Notes: generated from the sequence alone by a model not told the origin. A stretch of DNA of 64,000 nucleotides from Microvelia longipes (GCA_018340805.1 JACMZG010001913.1:5879252-5943251), one strand, 5' to 3'; shown: positions 31,501 to 44,335, counted from the first letter of the stretch. Translations and numbers: made by a program.

Positions 31501-33949
31501 TTTATGATCTTAAAATGTTGCTTTGGATAACAATCCTTTGTATTCACAATAAAAATCCAAACTATTTTCAAAAGTTTCTCCTTTTATAAAAGGCCTCTAA
31601 ATCCATTAAAATTGGCAAACAACTTTTATAAAACTACATAAAAGGTTTTTAAAAAAAGTTTTACTTACCATTACAAACCTTTTACCTCATGAAGGATTTA
31701 AAGCTTTGGAAAGTAAAGTTTTTCAAGAAAAACCTGCGAGAAATTTGGTAGGATCGAAAATTAGAAAATGTTTTAAAATGAAAATTATGTCAATTCATAG
31801 CAAATCTGAACCGAACTCTTTATAAATCTTTGTCTATAGCTAAGGAGTCGGAAAAGAAAATGTTTCCTTTAAACATAACTATTTTGTATATATATGTCAT
31901 CTAATATTGATGTCTTAATTATTAAAAATAAATTAAATAGGACAATTAATTAGTAGTTATTATTCCCTTTAACAGAGCTGTGTTTACTTTTTGTTTATTA
32001 GTATATTTAAACTACTTATTATACCGTTGTAGATATACATATATAAAATTTAAGATTTATTGGGAAACCGAAAGAAAATCAGGTTTAAGAAGCTTTTCTA
32101 TTCAGTCCTTTGGGTATTTCTTTCACGAAGTCTTTACAAGTTGCTTATTTGAAACCAGGATACCTAAAGAGGGGTTTTATCTCGGTTTTTGGAACCTTCT
32201 TAAACTAAAGCTTTTTATGTTTCAACTTTTCATACCTGTAAAGAAGTCCGTGAAAGTAGATTTTACGTCCCCTGTGTCGTAATGTAGAGTAGTAAATGTT
32301 TTTGTTTTGTAATAAAGTATTAAGATGTGTGATATCGGCTAGGGATTCGGTCAACTTAGAGGTATTTTAGTATAAGTTGTAAAAAGGAAAGAAAATAAGA
32401 TAGTAAAAATAAAATAGGATCGTCTATAGTGGACTCACTGGATAAGATAAGTCATAAAGAAACATAAAGAATGACCGACTTCCTTTCCTTAAGGTTTTAA
32501 GGAAAAATATTTAGAGGCAGCGATGCGTCCGTCCGGTGCGTGCGGTCACAGCTCAAATTCCAACCTATGTAATCGTATGGGACGTTCTTAAACAACTTGC
32601 GGTAGCGTTGCGGAAAATGGAAATTTCCGCAAACCTACTAAACCCGCACAAATGATCCAGTGATTAGCATTTGATTGATTAAAAAACACCTTAGAGACCT
32701 AAAACGAAAGAAACCTTTCCGTTTTCAAAGTTTTGGAATTTTTAGACCAACAAATATAGATTTAAACTTGAACCATATGAAATTTAAAGAAATCCCATTA
32801 TCATCAGACATGATTTTAAAAAAAATTAATATTTGAAATAATGAAGAAATTAAAATAAAATCCTAAAAGACACGGCTCGTCTAAAACCTTTTCTTCTTCG
32901 TCTTTTTTATTTTCTGTTAAGAAAAATATATTGTTGTTTCCGAAATTCGGAACTAGAGTGCGTTGCGTTAGCGGCTTTTGCGGCCGTAGTTTTGTTATTG
33001 TGGAACCACCATTGTAGTAGTTTGTAGAATGGTGATACCTCTGACCTACACGTGAAATTTCGTTGTCTCCCTTAGTTCGTTTAAATTTAAATTTAAATTT
33101 AAATCTAAATTTTTATTTTTGCTTCTAGCCTCCTAAATAACCCCTTTACGACTTATCGCCCTCTTTATTGTCGTCCTTTGTCTCACATAGGGGGACGACA
33201 TGGGAACTCATGGGGATCTCATCGCCTCTATAGAACCCTTCATCATCCCCAGATAGGCAACATTGTCTACATCGAAAACCACTGTTAATTTATTTCCCGT
33301 AAATTTCTGGTTAATAGGTAAAGGTGTAATCAGTTACAATTTGATTTGTGAGTTGATTTTTTCGAAATTTAAAATGAAATGCGCATAGTTAATGTGCACG
33401 CTGCTCAAAAATATGCTCAGTTTTCTAAAATCAGTTTGTGGGCATTTATTTAAAGTTTCGGCACATTTACTTAAAAAGTCCTGAAAAAATTAACTAAAAA
33501 GCCAAAATCATAAGCTGGTTGCTAAATTACCCATTTACCGAAAAATTAAGAACACAATTGATTTTAGAGCAACAATCAACATCTAAGATTCCAAAGGAAA
33601 TTCGTCAAGTTTGCTCACCTCCGCGGCAAATTAATTTTATAGGAAAGAACCAAGAAAACGATATGAACAAATTTAAAGGAATCAGGTTTTAAATGCGAGT
33701 ACTTCTCTAAGCTCTCGACTTATTTCACTTAATTCTCGAACTTAACATCACAAGAGACATAGAAAACGGTACTTCACTTAATTTTTCTCATTCCGTAGTT
33801 TTTCCTGAAGTTTACCACTGTTATTTTGATTCTTTGGTAACTTATCGATTATTGGTCGTATTGGATCTGGACCACTTATTTATCAATCCAGAAGCATTTT
33901 CCTTGCAGAGCTTAATGGATTTTAATAGAACCTTTATCTTGCGTTTTTA
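31501..33949. other. Unannotated stretch
   Basis: No gene or transposon protein recognised. It contains a locally higher-GC patch at 32515-32640, an AAATTT-type repeat at 33084-33112 and a diverged family C scrap at about 33590-33640. The 100-codon plus frame at 31980-32282 has no recognisable domain. Confidence 0.35.
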
Positions 33950-34010
33950 GCGAATTTCCTTTAGGAATAAAATTCGCTAATGGGATAGGCGTCATGGCGG
34001 ATGTCGAATT
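33950..34010 (+). repeat. Family C fragment
   Basis: gcgaatttcctttaggaata and gctaatgggataggcgtcat match the family C copies at 9030-9090 and 22590-22650. Confidence 0.7.
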
Positions 34011-34171
34011 TTAATGGTTGACCCAGCAAACGATGAAATTCGGTGAAATATACTAAAATTTAATCTCGAGTAAACTTCAATAAAAAGTCAACAAACATTT
34101 TCTTTATTTACAGAAATAATTTAACTAAATGTTTTGTTTACATATGTAATAGATATATTTATTATTATATA

Positions 34172-34300
34172 TGGGGGGGGGGGCGTTACCCTAGGCAACA
34201 GGTGCGCAGGGTGTTAGGGCGCCCCCCTTAAGCCCCTAGGATCCCCCGGGGGTGCTATCCCCTCAGTTCGAATCTGGGCGGCGAAACGTTCGCTCCCGCC
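34172..34300 (+). repeat. GC-rich island with box B-like motif
   Basis: It starts with a G10 run and contains long G and C runs and cagttcgaatctgggcggcg at 34264-34283, whose GTTCGAATC core is a pol III box B consensus. The rest does not fold as a tRNA. It could be a SINE fragment. The composition is very unlike its surroundings. Confidence 0.35.
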
Positions 34301-35014
34301 CATTATCATATTCAAAATTCGTGCTCCAAATTAAAAAAAAAAATGTAAACACTAAAAATCAACAAATAAAAAATCTGTAAATAAAAATAATTAAATAAAA
34401 GTGTAAATAAAAAAAATAAAATAATTATTTTAATTATTATTTAAAAAAAAGTTAGCATTATAAATAAAAAATATAAAAAAAGCAAATTATATAATATTAA
34501 ATTTAAAATAAAAAATATCACTAAAACAAAAAAAGTCAACCAATATTTGAACTAACATTAATAAATTATTCCGTTAATTTTAGTATTTTTGTATCATCAG
34601 AAATTTATTCGAATTTACAATATTGATTAAATGTTTAATGATTATGATATAGATTAAGATGGTTAGAAATATTTCTTAAATTCTTTTATAGTTGTTCTTA
34701 TAGTTGTCAACTTGGTTAATTAAGTGGTTAATTAAGTTAATACAAGTTGGTTAATTAAGTGATTTTAGTAAGTTTGAAATTAAGTAAGACTGGAGTTTGC
34801 GGGATTTCTTTTTTTTTGTTAATTTTCCATAGCAGTTGCTCTGCTATGGGTCTTTATTTTGTTAACATATATCGCTGCCGCAGAACAGTTATTCTTTTAC
34901 CCTGTTTTTTCTTATTTGTATTTTCTTCTTTATTTCACTTTTTGTTTTTCAATACTTTTAATTATTTTACTTCCCTCTATAGTATTTTTCTTGTATAATC
35001 TCCGCGAATTGAAA

Positions 35015-35058
35015 ACGCTTTGCCAAGCTTTCAACCTACAAAGAGGCCATCATCAGTG
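35015..35058 (-). ncRNA. Hammerhead-like ribozyme motif (left arm)
   Basis: Minus strand: CTGATGA, then ggcct-ctttgt-aggtt able to form a five-pair helix II with two G.U pairs, then GAAA and gcttggcaaagc. These core bases are those of a type I hammerhead. Helices I and III are not convincing, so activity is uncertain. Confidence 0.4.
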
Positions 35059-35197
35059 CAAAATCGTTGAGATGTTAAAAAGGAAGAAGAACGAGTCTAT
35101 GTTTTTTACTTGATATCAGAGTTAGACTGATATCAAGTAAAAAAAAAACATAGACTCGTTTTTAACATTAGTTAGACCTTTTTAACATCTCAACAGT

Positions 35198-35245
35198 TTT
35201 GCACTGATGATGGCCTCTAGTTAGGTTGAAAGCCCTTTGCCAATA
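35198..35245 (+). ncRNA. Hammerhead-like ribozyme motif (right arm)
   Basis: Plus strand: CTGATGA at 35204-35210, helix II ggcct-ctagtt-aggtt, then GAAA and gccctttgcc. Same family as 35015-35058 and 43100-43145. Confidence 0.4.
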
Positions 35246-35814
35246 GAGTTTTGTTTTGTGGAGAGACTTCTTTTCTTTTATTTATGATGGACTCCATTCA
35301 CGCTCAATCTAATTATTTATTATTCTCAATTTTAAATAAGAAAATATAATTTATGGTGTCTCTCTTTTTAAATTTTCAATTATTTAAGTCCCCTTAACGT
35401 TTGTTATTCCTAAGATAAAAGATTTTTACATTTCCTCAATCACCACTGTAGGTATATCGGACAAATATCGTGTTAACCTCAAAAATCCGTAATTGAGGTT
35501 TTTATTATAATTATCAGTTTCAGGCATTTATATGACGTTTTTAGTTGACTTTATCATGATTTCTGTCTGTTTGTAGGTGTGTGTGAGTGTCTGTTTCATA
35601 CAACTCCCAGTGTGTATATGTAAATAGATGAAACTTGACTCAAAAACCAGAGTAAGGTTAAGTTGCGTTGCTCGAAATATAAAATATTTTAAACCGTGTT
35701 AACCTGCATTGCTAAATTTAAAAAAAAATGTTAAAAAAATAATAAAAGTGACCGATCGAGTTGAAATTTAACTCTCAGGTTTACCTATACGTTTTAAATC
35801 AATCCGCTAAATTT

Positions 35815-36050
35815 CATGTTGATATTGAAGATTTAGGTCTTCCGGTGGTGACCGCATTAATGTAGATGAAGAATCCGACGTTTCGCTTCCACTGTGGGAG
35901 GAATCTTCAGGGATGTAGAACATAGTTCAGTTTTGTAGAGCATTGTGTTTCTATCCATAATGTTCTATATCACAATGGAAGCGAAACGACGGATTCTTCA
36001 ACTACATTGACACGGTCACCACCGGAAGACCTTAATCTTCAGGACAATAA
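35815..36050. repeat. Inverted repeat with GAAGCGAAACG arms
   Basis: aggtcttccggtggtgaccg at 35835 is mirrored by cggtcaccaccggaagacct ending at 36032. Both arms include gaagaatccgacgtttcgct-type sequence (gcgaaacg in inverse). On the minus strand cctgaagattcctcccacag followed by tggaagcGAAAcgtcgg resembles retroelement terminal motifs with a CTGAAGA variant of the hammerhead core. Confidence 0.6.
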
Positions 36051-36289
36051 CCGCGGAAGCCTACGCAGTTCATTGTGTTGATATTAGTCGGCGTATATTC
36101 TTTTTGAATTTTCAAACTTCGACCGCCTTTACCTTTTAATTTTCTTACTGTTTTCGTATTAAATGATCAAATAGTTATCTACTGTGACACTTTTTTATGG
36201 TTTCATTAACTTAAAAGAATGAAGAAAGAACAGAACTTAAAGAATGAACTTTTTTTTTTTGAGAAGTTTTAACATCTCATAAATGTAGT

Positions 36290-36375
36290 CACCTAATAAC
36301 TCTGAGGTCGAGCGTAGCGAGGCTGAAGTATTGAGGAAATGTACCTTAGTACCCCGTACCAGATTTTTTTAAATT
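36290..36375 (-). repeat. Family A head fragment (inverted)
   Basis: Inverse of the head: cgagcgtagcgaggctga and agtaccccgtaccagat. Short remnant. Confidence 0.6.
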
Positions 36376-36439
36376 TATATTTAAAAGCATTATTAGGATT
36401 TTTTATTACGTATTTTGGAAACTGTTTAGGAACATTTGT

Positions 36440-37015
36440 CTGAACTCAAGTAGCTATCATTACTTGAGATTTACTTAAAGGTTATTCATAAAACTGTGCA
36501 AGAAAATTATTTGAGATTTCTTTAGAGTTATGAGGGAAACTATAAAATAAGATTACTTAAGATTTAATAAGACTTATGGGAGAACTATGAAAATGATGAC
36601 TTGAGATTTAGTAAGAGTTATATATGAAATGTGACTTGAGATTTAGTTAGGTTAGAACTATGAAAATGATGACTTGAGAGGTAAGAGTTATGGGAGAACT
36701 ATGAAAATGATGACTTGAGATTTAGTAAGAGTTATGGGAGAACTATGAAAATGATGATGAGATTTAGTAAGAGTTATGGAGAACTATGAAAATGATGACT
36801 TGAGATTTAGTAAGAGTTATGGGAGAACTATGAAAATGATGACTTGAGATTTAGTAAGGTATGGGAGAACTATGAAATGATGACTTGAGATTTATAAGAG
36901 TATGGGAGACTATGAAAATAATGACTTGAGATTTAGTAAGAGTTATGGGAGAACTATGATAACCATGACTACTAGACATTTAGTAGGAGTTTTTATGTGG
37001 AACTATTCAAAAACA
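36440..37015 (+). repeat. 44-bp tandem array, ~12 units
   Basis: The unit runs gacttgagatttagtaagag - ttatgggagaactatgaaaa - tgat. The outer units are more diverged, and several central units have 1-3 bp deletions. Confidence 0.85.
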
Positions 37016-37917
37016 GTACTTTAGATTAAGAGTTATTTTGAAAACTATTTGTGTCATTTCTTTAAAAAAACATTCAAACACTTTTAAATTCAAGTTTTTG
37101 TAAAATAAAACACTTAATACCCTGATAACGTAAGGGTGTATTGGACTAAGTGAAAAACAGCTTTGACACAATCCAAAATTTTTGGTGGGTTTAATTTTTT
37201 AAATTGACATTAAATTATTAAGTTTATTATCTTTTCATATTTTTATTATATAACGTTTACCTATTGGCTTTGTGACTTACACAGCCTTACTTTTCAAGCA
37301 TAAATTTAACATCATTCCCAAAATTTTGTCCCCATTTTTTTATCAAAATTACACAAAATCTAGCATACGTAATATATAGAACATTAAAACAAAATTCATT
37401 TAGCATAGATTTTTTTAAGATAAACCAATGTATATTGTAGTGTTTTTCTAAGTAAATAAAACAAAAATGAAAAGATATATGTATATGACAGGTGTGTATA
37501 TAGTCATTTCCTCCGTATGTTTTTTGTATGCATTTCCTCATACTGATGTTACATTTAAAAAAATAAAATTAAAATCGAAATATGCATAAAATTAGAAAAA
37601 TGTAAATGATTATAAAAATTTTAAATTAGATGTAATTATTTTATATGATTATTAATTGATTTAAAAAAAAGGTATACTTCTGCCTTTTGTAAAATTGTTC
37701 CATTGTTGACGTACAGAGTTATAAAATATATTTTTTATTTGTATATCGAATTACAGGGGTTTTCAGCGAAATTTCGAAGAAAAATAGCTTGGGATTTTTT
37801 CAAAATCCCAAGCCCCAATTTTTTTCAAATCCCAATTTGATTTTGACAAAAATGGCTTGAAAATAGGTGGGAGAGGGGGATTTTTGGAAGAAGAGGAATC
37901 ACTGATCAAGACTAATT

Positions 37918-38185
<268 letters not shown>

Positions 38186-38294
38186 GACGTTTCTATGGGA
38201 CACAATAACTTTCGAACGCTTTCTCGGATCGAAATGAAACTTGGTACAAAACTCAACCTTGCTAATGTCTCGAACCCTATTGTGCTAAGTCATT

Positions 38295-38870
38295 TATTAA
38301 CGTTCACGAACTTAAGTAATGTTCTCAAACTCAAGTGATGTTCTCAAATTCAAAACTCAAGTGTTTCAATGTTCTCAAACTCAAGTAATTTTCTCGTACT
38401 CAAGTAATGTTCTCAAACTCAAGTAAACTAAGTAATGTTCTCTCAAGTAATGTTTCGTACTCAAGGAATGTTCTCAAACTCAAGTAATTTTCTCGTACTC
38501 AAGTAATGTTCTCAAACTCAAGTAATGTTCTCGTACTCAAGTAATGTTCTCAAACTCAAGTAATTTTCTCGTACTCAAGTAATGTTCTCAAACTCAAGTA
38601 TTGTTCTCGTACTCAAGTAATTTTCTTGTACCCAGGTAATGTTCTCGTACTTAAGTAATACTCTCAAACTCAAGTATTGTTCTCGTACTCAAGTAATGTT
38701 CTTGTACCCAGGTAATGTTCTCTTACTCAAGTAATGTTCTCGTACTCAAATATTGTTCTCGTACTCAAGTATTGTTTTCGTACTCAAGTAATGTTCTCAA
38801 ACTCAAGTAATTTTCTTGTACCTAAGTAATATTCTTAAACTCAAGTTATGTTGTCGTTCTTGAATATTGC
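38295..38870 (+). repeat. 19-bp tandem array, ~30 units
   Basis: The unit is tgttctcaaactcaagtaa, alternating with the variant ttttctcgtactcaagtaa and giving a 38-bp higher-order period in places. The word ttctcaaa is shared with the subterminal repeats of 3070-4120, but the rest of the unit differs. Confidence 0.85.
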
Positions 38871-39289
38871 AACTTCTAAATCCATCTATACCTTCTATAT
38901 TATTTTATATAAGACTTACCCTACTGTCTATTAGCAATGTATTAATTGTTATTCGTGATTAGACTTTATATTGGTGTTAAAACTTATAAATTTATGGAAT
39001 TTGTAATACTTATAAAGTTCTGAACGGTTGTAATTATTAATAAAAAAGAATAAATTTCGTTAACTGGTAGTTTTGATTGAATAAATATGTAATTAATATG
39101 GTTGTTATTTAATGGAAAATATTCTTAATTTTAAAATTTGTTTAAATGGAATGAGAAGATGTCGCTGAGATTGGAGTTTATGGAAATGGAGATATCAACC
39201 AATATTAATAAGGTACTCTTTTTATTATAATTCACCATCATACATCGTCTTTGAGTATTGGCGGTGGGTAGTAGATAGTAGAGATGGAA

Positions 39290-39960
39290 GTTATTTGGGT
39301 AGGATTCGTTTTGCGCGACTGGTCGATAACGCGACCGTACATTTTAGCTAAAAATAATAGTTTTAACGCGATTTTACGTTCGCGCTACTCTAGCTAAGAT
39401 GTACAGTCGCGTAGACGAACATTTCTGTAAAAATCCTCTGTAATAAAAAATGGTCAACTCCGCTAAAATTTAAATATTTTTTTGAGGTAGTACGTAATTG
39501 ACCACTTTATTGGACCGTTTTTAGGATGAGAAGCCAATCATTACTATTATAGGAGGCTATTTTAGTTTTCACCTCTGAGGACAATGAATATAAAAAAAAC
39601 TCCTAGGACGTAAAAGTAATTCATATATTGCCGCCATTACTGTAATGTAGCGTGTTCAAATGTTTTTTTTTTCAATTAAGTATATATCGCAGTTTATTTA
39701 ATAAGTGCTACCTCAAAAAAATAGTGTATGCCATCCGGCTGAGAATGTCTTTATGTCTTGACAATTTTTCCCAAAAAATCTAATTGCCGTGACATAAAGA
39801 CTGGGAATCTTAGCTATATATTTTTTATCTTAGGTGTATAGTCGCGGAGACGACCTTTAGCGAAAATGACCGGTCGCGCTAATACTCTATCTTGGTGTAG
39901 CTAGAATGTACTGTCGCGCTGCTGTACAGTTGCGTTAAACGCCTTGACTCAGTCATTTGT
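39290..39960. repeat. CpG-rich repeat split by a TIR element
   Basis: Both ends repeat words such as gatgtacagtcgcg and tgtactgtcgcgc in both orientations (39300-39420 and 39830-39945). The middle is occupied by the TA-flanked TIR element at 39477-39721. CpG content is far above the surrounding AT-rich DNA. Confidence 0.5.
39477..39721 (+). mobile_element. Dispersed TIR element, copy 3 (complete, TA-flanked)
   Basis: 245 bp with TIRs tttttttgaggtag and ctacctcaaaaaaa and TA on each side. It is the shortest complete copy. What follows (tagtgtatgccatccggctg) is the same as after copy 2. Confidence 0.75.
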
Positions 39961-40109
39961 GTGATACATTACCTAGCATGCAAGCCGCGTTGCTGGGCCC
40001 TGTTTGCAAACTTCTGTAGATAGAAAATAGTGTTCTACCGCATAAGTCTTAGAACATACATTTTTGCGTCTTATTCCAAGCTGATAGAATTTATAAGGTC
40101 ATTAAGTTG

Positions 40110-40245
40110 GAGGGGTTTTATGAATGATTTTTTTTTGACGTGTTAGGTTATAGTCCGGAATTGACGTCATTGCAGGAATAAATAGTCAATTTTCAATGTT
40201 GACCGCCTATACCGCTTCCTGCAATGACGTCACATGTCATTCATA
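40110..40245. repeat. Imperfect inverted repeat
   Basis: gacgtcattgcagga (about 40163-40177) and tcctgcaatgacgtc (about 40218-40232) pair exactly. Outer words ttatgaatga and tcattcataa also pair. The centre is about 40 bp. Confidence 0.65.
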
Positions 40246-40559
40246 AAAACATCAGGTTATAACCTCCGAATGCGTTTGGTTTGTTTACATCGAATTGAAT
40301 CACTTTATAAATTTCTAACATCTTGGTCCTATCCAAACAAGATACGTCACTTTCTTATAAGTATAATTGCTTTTTCTAGAATCAACTTGTGCCACACTGC
40401 CATATAAAAGGCAAAAATAGGTTCACTTCGGGCTAGGAATTTTCGACGAGTACCTAATATCGTACAGGCTGAGAACCATTAATAAGTCGGCTACGAAGTG
40501 TCTCGGTCGGAACTTTTACAATACTTTTACAGCGAATACGGGTAATGGGTTAGAGTTAT

Positions 40560-41310
40560 ACTGGGACACGTCTTCGGACTCGCTACTCTCATCCTCACTT
40601 AGTAAATTCATCAGTTTCATTCCAGTGGTCACCCATTCAGGCACTGACCACGCTCGATGCAACTAAACTTTTATGATCCAACAAAAACCATGGATATACT
40701 CACCGTATAAAAACTACACTTGTTGTATTTAATAGTAATATGGTGGGGAGGCAGAGCCAGGAAAATAGGCCATGTTGTTGGGCCCTTCTTGCCAGAACTT
40801 GTTGTACTTATGTATTACGTAATGGTATAGACTTGTACTGAAATTCAACTCAATTTGATTATTTACCGATTTTTCATATTTTTTAAAAAACGTACACAAG
40901 TCATTTGATAAAAATTAAACTAATGCTGATAATGAGATGAAACTTAGCACATATGTTAGTCTTATACTAAGCTATATGCTTGCTAAATCTAAAAATGATC
41001 GCAATACTTTTAGAAATTTTGCTAAGTCATTATTGCGAGTTAATGACGTCATGAAAATGTAACTTTCCTGATAGTACAATTACATCTATAGATTGATTTT
41101 CGTACAAAGTTTCAACTCTAGTATAAATTCTCTGGGAGCTACGATGATAACAGACAAACACACACATGCAGACAGATAACTTTGTGAAAAATACTACCGG
41201 AATCGGATCATTCCGGGACATCCAGGTATCCGATTTTTTTCGCAAACATAATACTTTTTCTTATATATAGCTACTGCAGAAAGAGGGAATAATAAAAACC
41301 GTCCTTCAAA
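40560..41310 (+). repeat. Family A copy (long)
   Basis: It contains the middle section (atccaacaaaaaccatggat, ttattacgtaatggtataga, gctgataatgagatgaaact), the cattattgcgagttaatgac section and a degraded tail. An insert at about 40738-40797 (gtggggaggcagagccagga...) is absent from the copy at 52.3 kb. Confidence 0.65.
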
Positions 41311-41334
41311 ACATTATTCGAAGATGAAGGGGAA

Positions 41335-41760
41335 GAAAGCTTCCATGGCAATAAGACTACATGCTGTTAAGCGTCATGGATTGGACTCTTGGTGTAATCT
41401 TTCCATGGCAATAAGACCACATGCTGTTGTCATGGCAATGGAAGCATGGAATAAGACCAATGCAAGCGTCATGGCAATTGGACCTCTTGGTGTAATCTTC
41501 CATGACATAAGACCACATGCTGTTAAGCGTCATGGCAATTTGACCTCTTAGTGTAATCTTCATGGATATAAGACCACATGCTGTTAAGCGTCATGGCAAT
41601 TGGACCTCTTAGTGTAATCTTCCATGGAAATAAGACCACATGCTGTTAAGCGTCATGGCAATTGGACCATTATGCTGTTAAGCGTCATGGCAATTGGACC
41701 TCTTAGTGTAATCTTCCATGGCATATAGACAGTTTAGTGCAACATTTTTGGCCTTTAGAC
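41335..41760 (+). repeat. 62-bp tandem array, ~6 units
   Basis: The unit runs accacatgctgttaagcgtc - atggcaattggacctcttag - tgtaatcttccatggaaata - ag. Several units are truncated. It is unrelated in sequence to the 62-bp array at 24300. It begins directly after the family A copy. Confidence 0.85.
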
Positions 41761-43080
41761 CTGTCAGTGTAAAATTCCTAGGCATTTAGCAGCTTTTAAA
41801 TGAGTCTGATAGGCGACTTTGACTCGCTTCCTGCTCTAACTAATACCTAGCGTTTCGCTATTTTGTTTCGCTGTTTTCATACATTACTCTTTAGTTTATT
41901 AATCACTTTGATGACCTGAATATGTTTTAAACGGCTTTAAACTTGATAAAGTTTATTTAGTAGAGAGACTGGTTTTTGTTGATTATGTTGGACTTCACAA
42001 GAACTCTTTATTTTAAATATTTTAAATAGGCTTATCCAGCCATTAATTTATAAAATTTTGGGTTAGTTTAATAATAAACAAGAATAACAAAGAGACAAAT
42101 TATCATCTCAATTTACCAAACACGGTTAAGTATTTTTGAATGTTTATCCACATTAAAACACAAAAATACCTACTGCATTAAAAACAAAAAAAAAAGATAT
42201 ATAAATTATGCGAAAACTTGAACAGAGAGATATAAATAAAAGCTGTTTTTCGGATAGAATACGACTAAAACATTAAATATAACAGGGAAATACGAAAAAT
42301 ATAATTGTATAAAAAAATTTAAATGAAAAATACCACAAAATTGAATTTTTTGGTAGAAAATGATTTTTTCCGCATTAAATATAACTGAGGATATTTGGTT
42401 TGGTAGATTGCTTCTTTATTTATTCATTATTATTAAAGTTAGTACATATTAATTAAAGAATAAGTATTTCCTCAAATTCAATGTAATAATTGCATAAACT
42501 AAACGAAAAGTAGGGTGAACAACAAGCACTTGAAAATTTATCACTGTAGTTTATTATGTGCACAAACATTTTAAAACACTATATTACCACTAATATTTCC
42601 TTTTAATTATTTAAAAAAGAATAAATATATTATAATATTGTTAAAATATTACAATTAAAAAGTTGAAATACATCGATAACACATGAATTATTGTTATCAC
42701 TTGTGATAAGAGTGATTTCCCGCCAGAGCTTGAGTTAACTAAAAACATGTGAAGCGGTTTTGCGATAGAATAAAGCAGCTAGGAGTCTGAAAATTAAAGG
42801 TACGTTAAGCAACAAATAATAACCACGAAAAGTTTCTAAATAAATCCGCTGTGGTGCGATACGGTCTCGCAATGAACAACACGCCCCAACAACAACAGTA
42901 AATTTTAATAATTAATTAAAAATAATTGGAACACTCAAAAAAAATTGCAAGTGCTATTATTCATTAAATTTAGTATACTTTTAAATGAAAATATATTTGG
43001 CAAACATGCGTCTTCCTCATTATACACATAATTAAATATATGTATACACATAAATTTACTAAAAAAACAAAAAATGAATC
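41761..43080. other. Unannotated AT-rich stretch
   Basis: No gene or transposon protein recognised. The words tgactcgcttcctgctct and gtttcgctattttgtttcgc at about 41820-41875 recall the family A core. Confidence 0.3.
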
Positions 43081-43099
43081 TCTTTACAAAAAAATAGTT

Positions 43100-43145
43100 T
43101 ATTAGCAAAGCGCTTTCAACTTAACATAAGGCCATCATCAGTGCT
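43100..43145 (-). ncRNA. Hammerhead-like motif of a Penelope-type terminus
   Basis: Minus strand CTGATGA, ggccttatgttaagtt, GAAA, then agc-gctttg-cta, where AGC/GCT can form a three-pair helix III ahead of a possible UA cleavage site. Helix II is weaker than in the 35-kb copies. Helix I is not obvious. Confidence 0.4.
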
Positions 43146-43403
43146 TGTACAATAAAACCTTACAATAAACATCAAACCTGTTTTATGACATCAAATAATT
43201 TAAATAAGTAATCAATATACACTCAAAATTTGTTATTTATGTATAGAGTAAATTTGTTATTGATATGAAGTGTTATTAATTAGAGAATTTGTTATTGTAT
43301 TAATTAAGAAAGATAATTTGTTAATGATGATTAAAGACAGTATGTTACCAAATAAAACTCTGATTCATCAAATAATACTTATAAAGTTATTTCGTCTTAC
43401 GTA

Positions 43404-43649
43404 TTATTTTTTTACTTTTAAATAGAATAACAAAAAAAAACATACACGAGTATTTCTCTCTTTCATTATTTTAAGTGTTATGTTCAAATCAAGGACTCTA
43501 CTAGGAGATAAGTGATTTTCACACTTCCAAATTTCCAAATAATTGCTCAGAGGTAACGGTGTGAGAGGAAACTCTGTGACAGAGGGAACACAAGAATTTG
43601 GAGGAATTAATTGACTGAAATGACGAAACTGCATCGGATTAAACTTCAA
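43404..43649 (-). other. 81-codon open frame, not recognised
   Basis: A Pro/Leu/Ser-rich frame with no domain I can name, ending in a Lys-rich tail. It lies upstream, on the minus strand, of the hammerhead-like motif and may belong to the same element. No start or splice context supports a host gene. Confidence 0.15.
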
Positions 43650-43794
43650 TTACTTTTGTATTGGAAATGAATAGTTTTAGAATTCCATTGTACTTTTGTG
43701 AATTTCATTGTATCATTGTGTTTTTTCTTTAAGCCGGGCGAATTTTCATTAAAATAGAATTTTCTTGCTTATCAATCCAATTTTTGCTTAATTT

Positions 43795-44335
43795 TTACTT
43801 TTCCTCATTTATACTGTAGATATAAAGGAAAAGTATTGTGTTTGCGAAAAAATCCGAAACCGGGATGAAACCAGAATTATAAAGTTCAGTCGTTTTAAAG
43901 GCCTCCTAAGTGGCTTTCTCAAAGTTGTCTGTCTGCATGTGTGTGTGTGTGTCCCTGAATGTTTCAGTCTGTTATTATCTTAGCTCCTAGTTATGCTAGA
44001 GAGTTGAAACTTCGTACAAAAATCAGTCTACTGCTGTAATTGTGCTTTTCGTAAAATAATTTCAATATGACGTCGTTAACCCGCAATAATGACTCAGCAA
44101 AAATTTCGAAAAATCATGAAACTCTGAAAAATGATGCGATCGGATTGAAGTTTGGCACGCTTGTGGCTATGTATAAGACTAACCATAAGTGCCAAGTTTC
44201 ATCTCATTATCAGCATTAGTTCAATTTTTATTAAATGAATTGTGTACGTTTTTAAAAACTTGTCAAAAATTAGGAAATGGTCGAATTGAGAAGAAAGAAG
44301 AAAAAACTTTGTAAAAAGGTATACTTTTACTTAAA
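43795..44335 (-). repeat. Family A copy (inverted)
   Basis: Inverse of the tail dyad at 43795-43840, then cgaaaccgggatgaaaccag, ggcctcctaagtggctttct, tgttattatcttagctccta, cccgcaataatgactcagca and tgccaagtttcatctcatta. It ends near an AAT microsatellite (44372-44397). Confidence 0.75.

Larger units (their letters stand above)
35013..35248. repeat. Inverted Penelope-type termini forming a long hairpin
   Basis: The left arm (cgctttgccaagctttcaac at about 35017) and right arm (ttgaaagccctttgcc ending about 35241) are inverse copies through gaggccatcatcagtgc and cgagtctatgtttttt up to a short loop near 35113-35122. Each arm carries a CTGATGA...GAAA hammerhead-like core, given separately. Confidence 0.7.
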
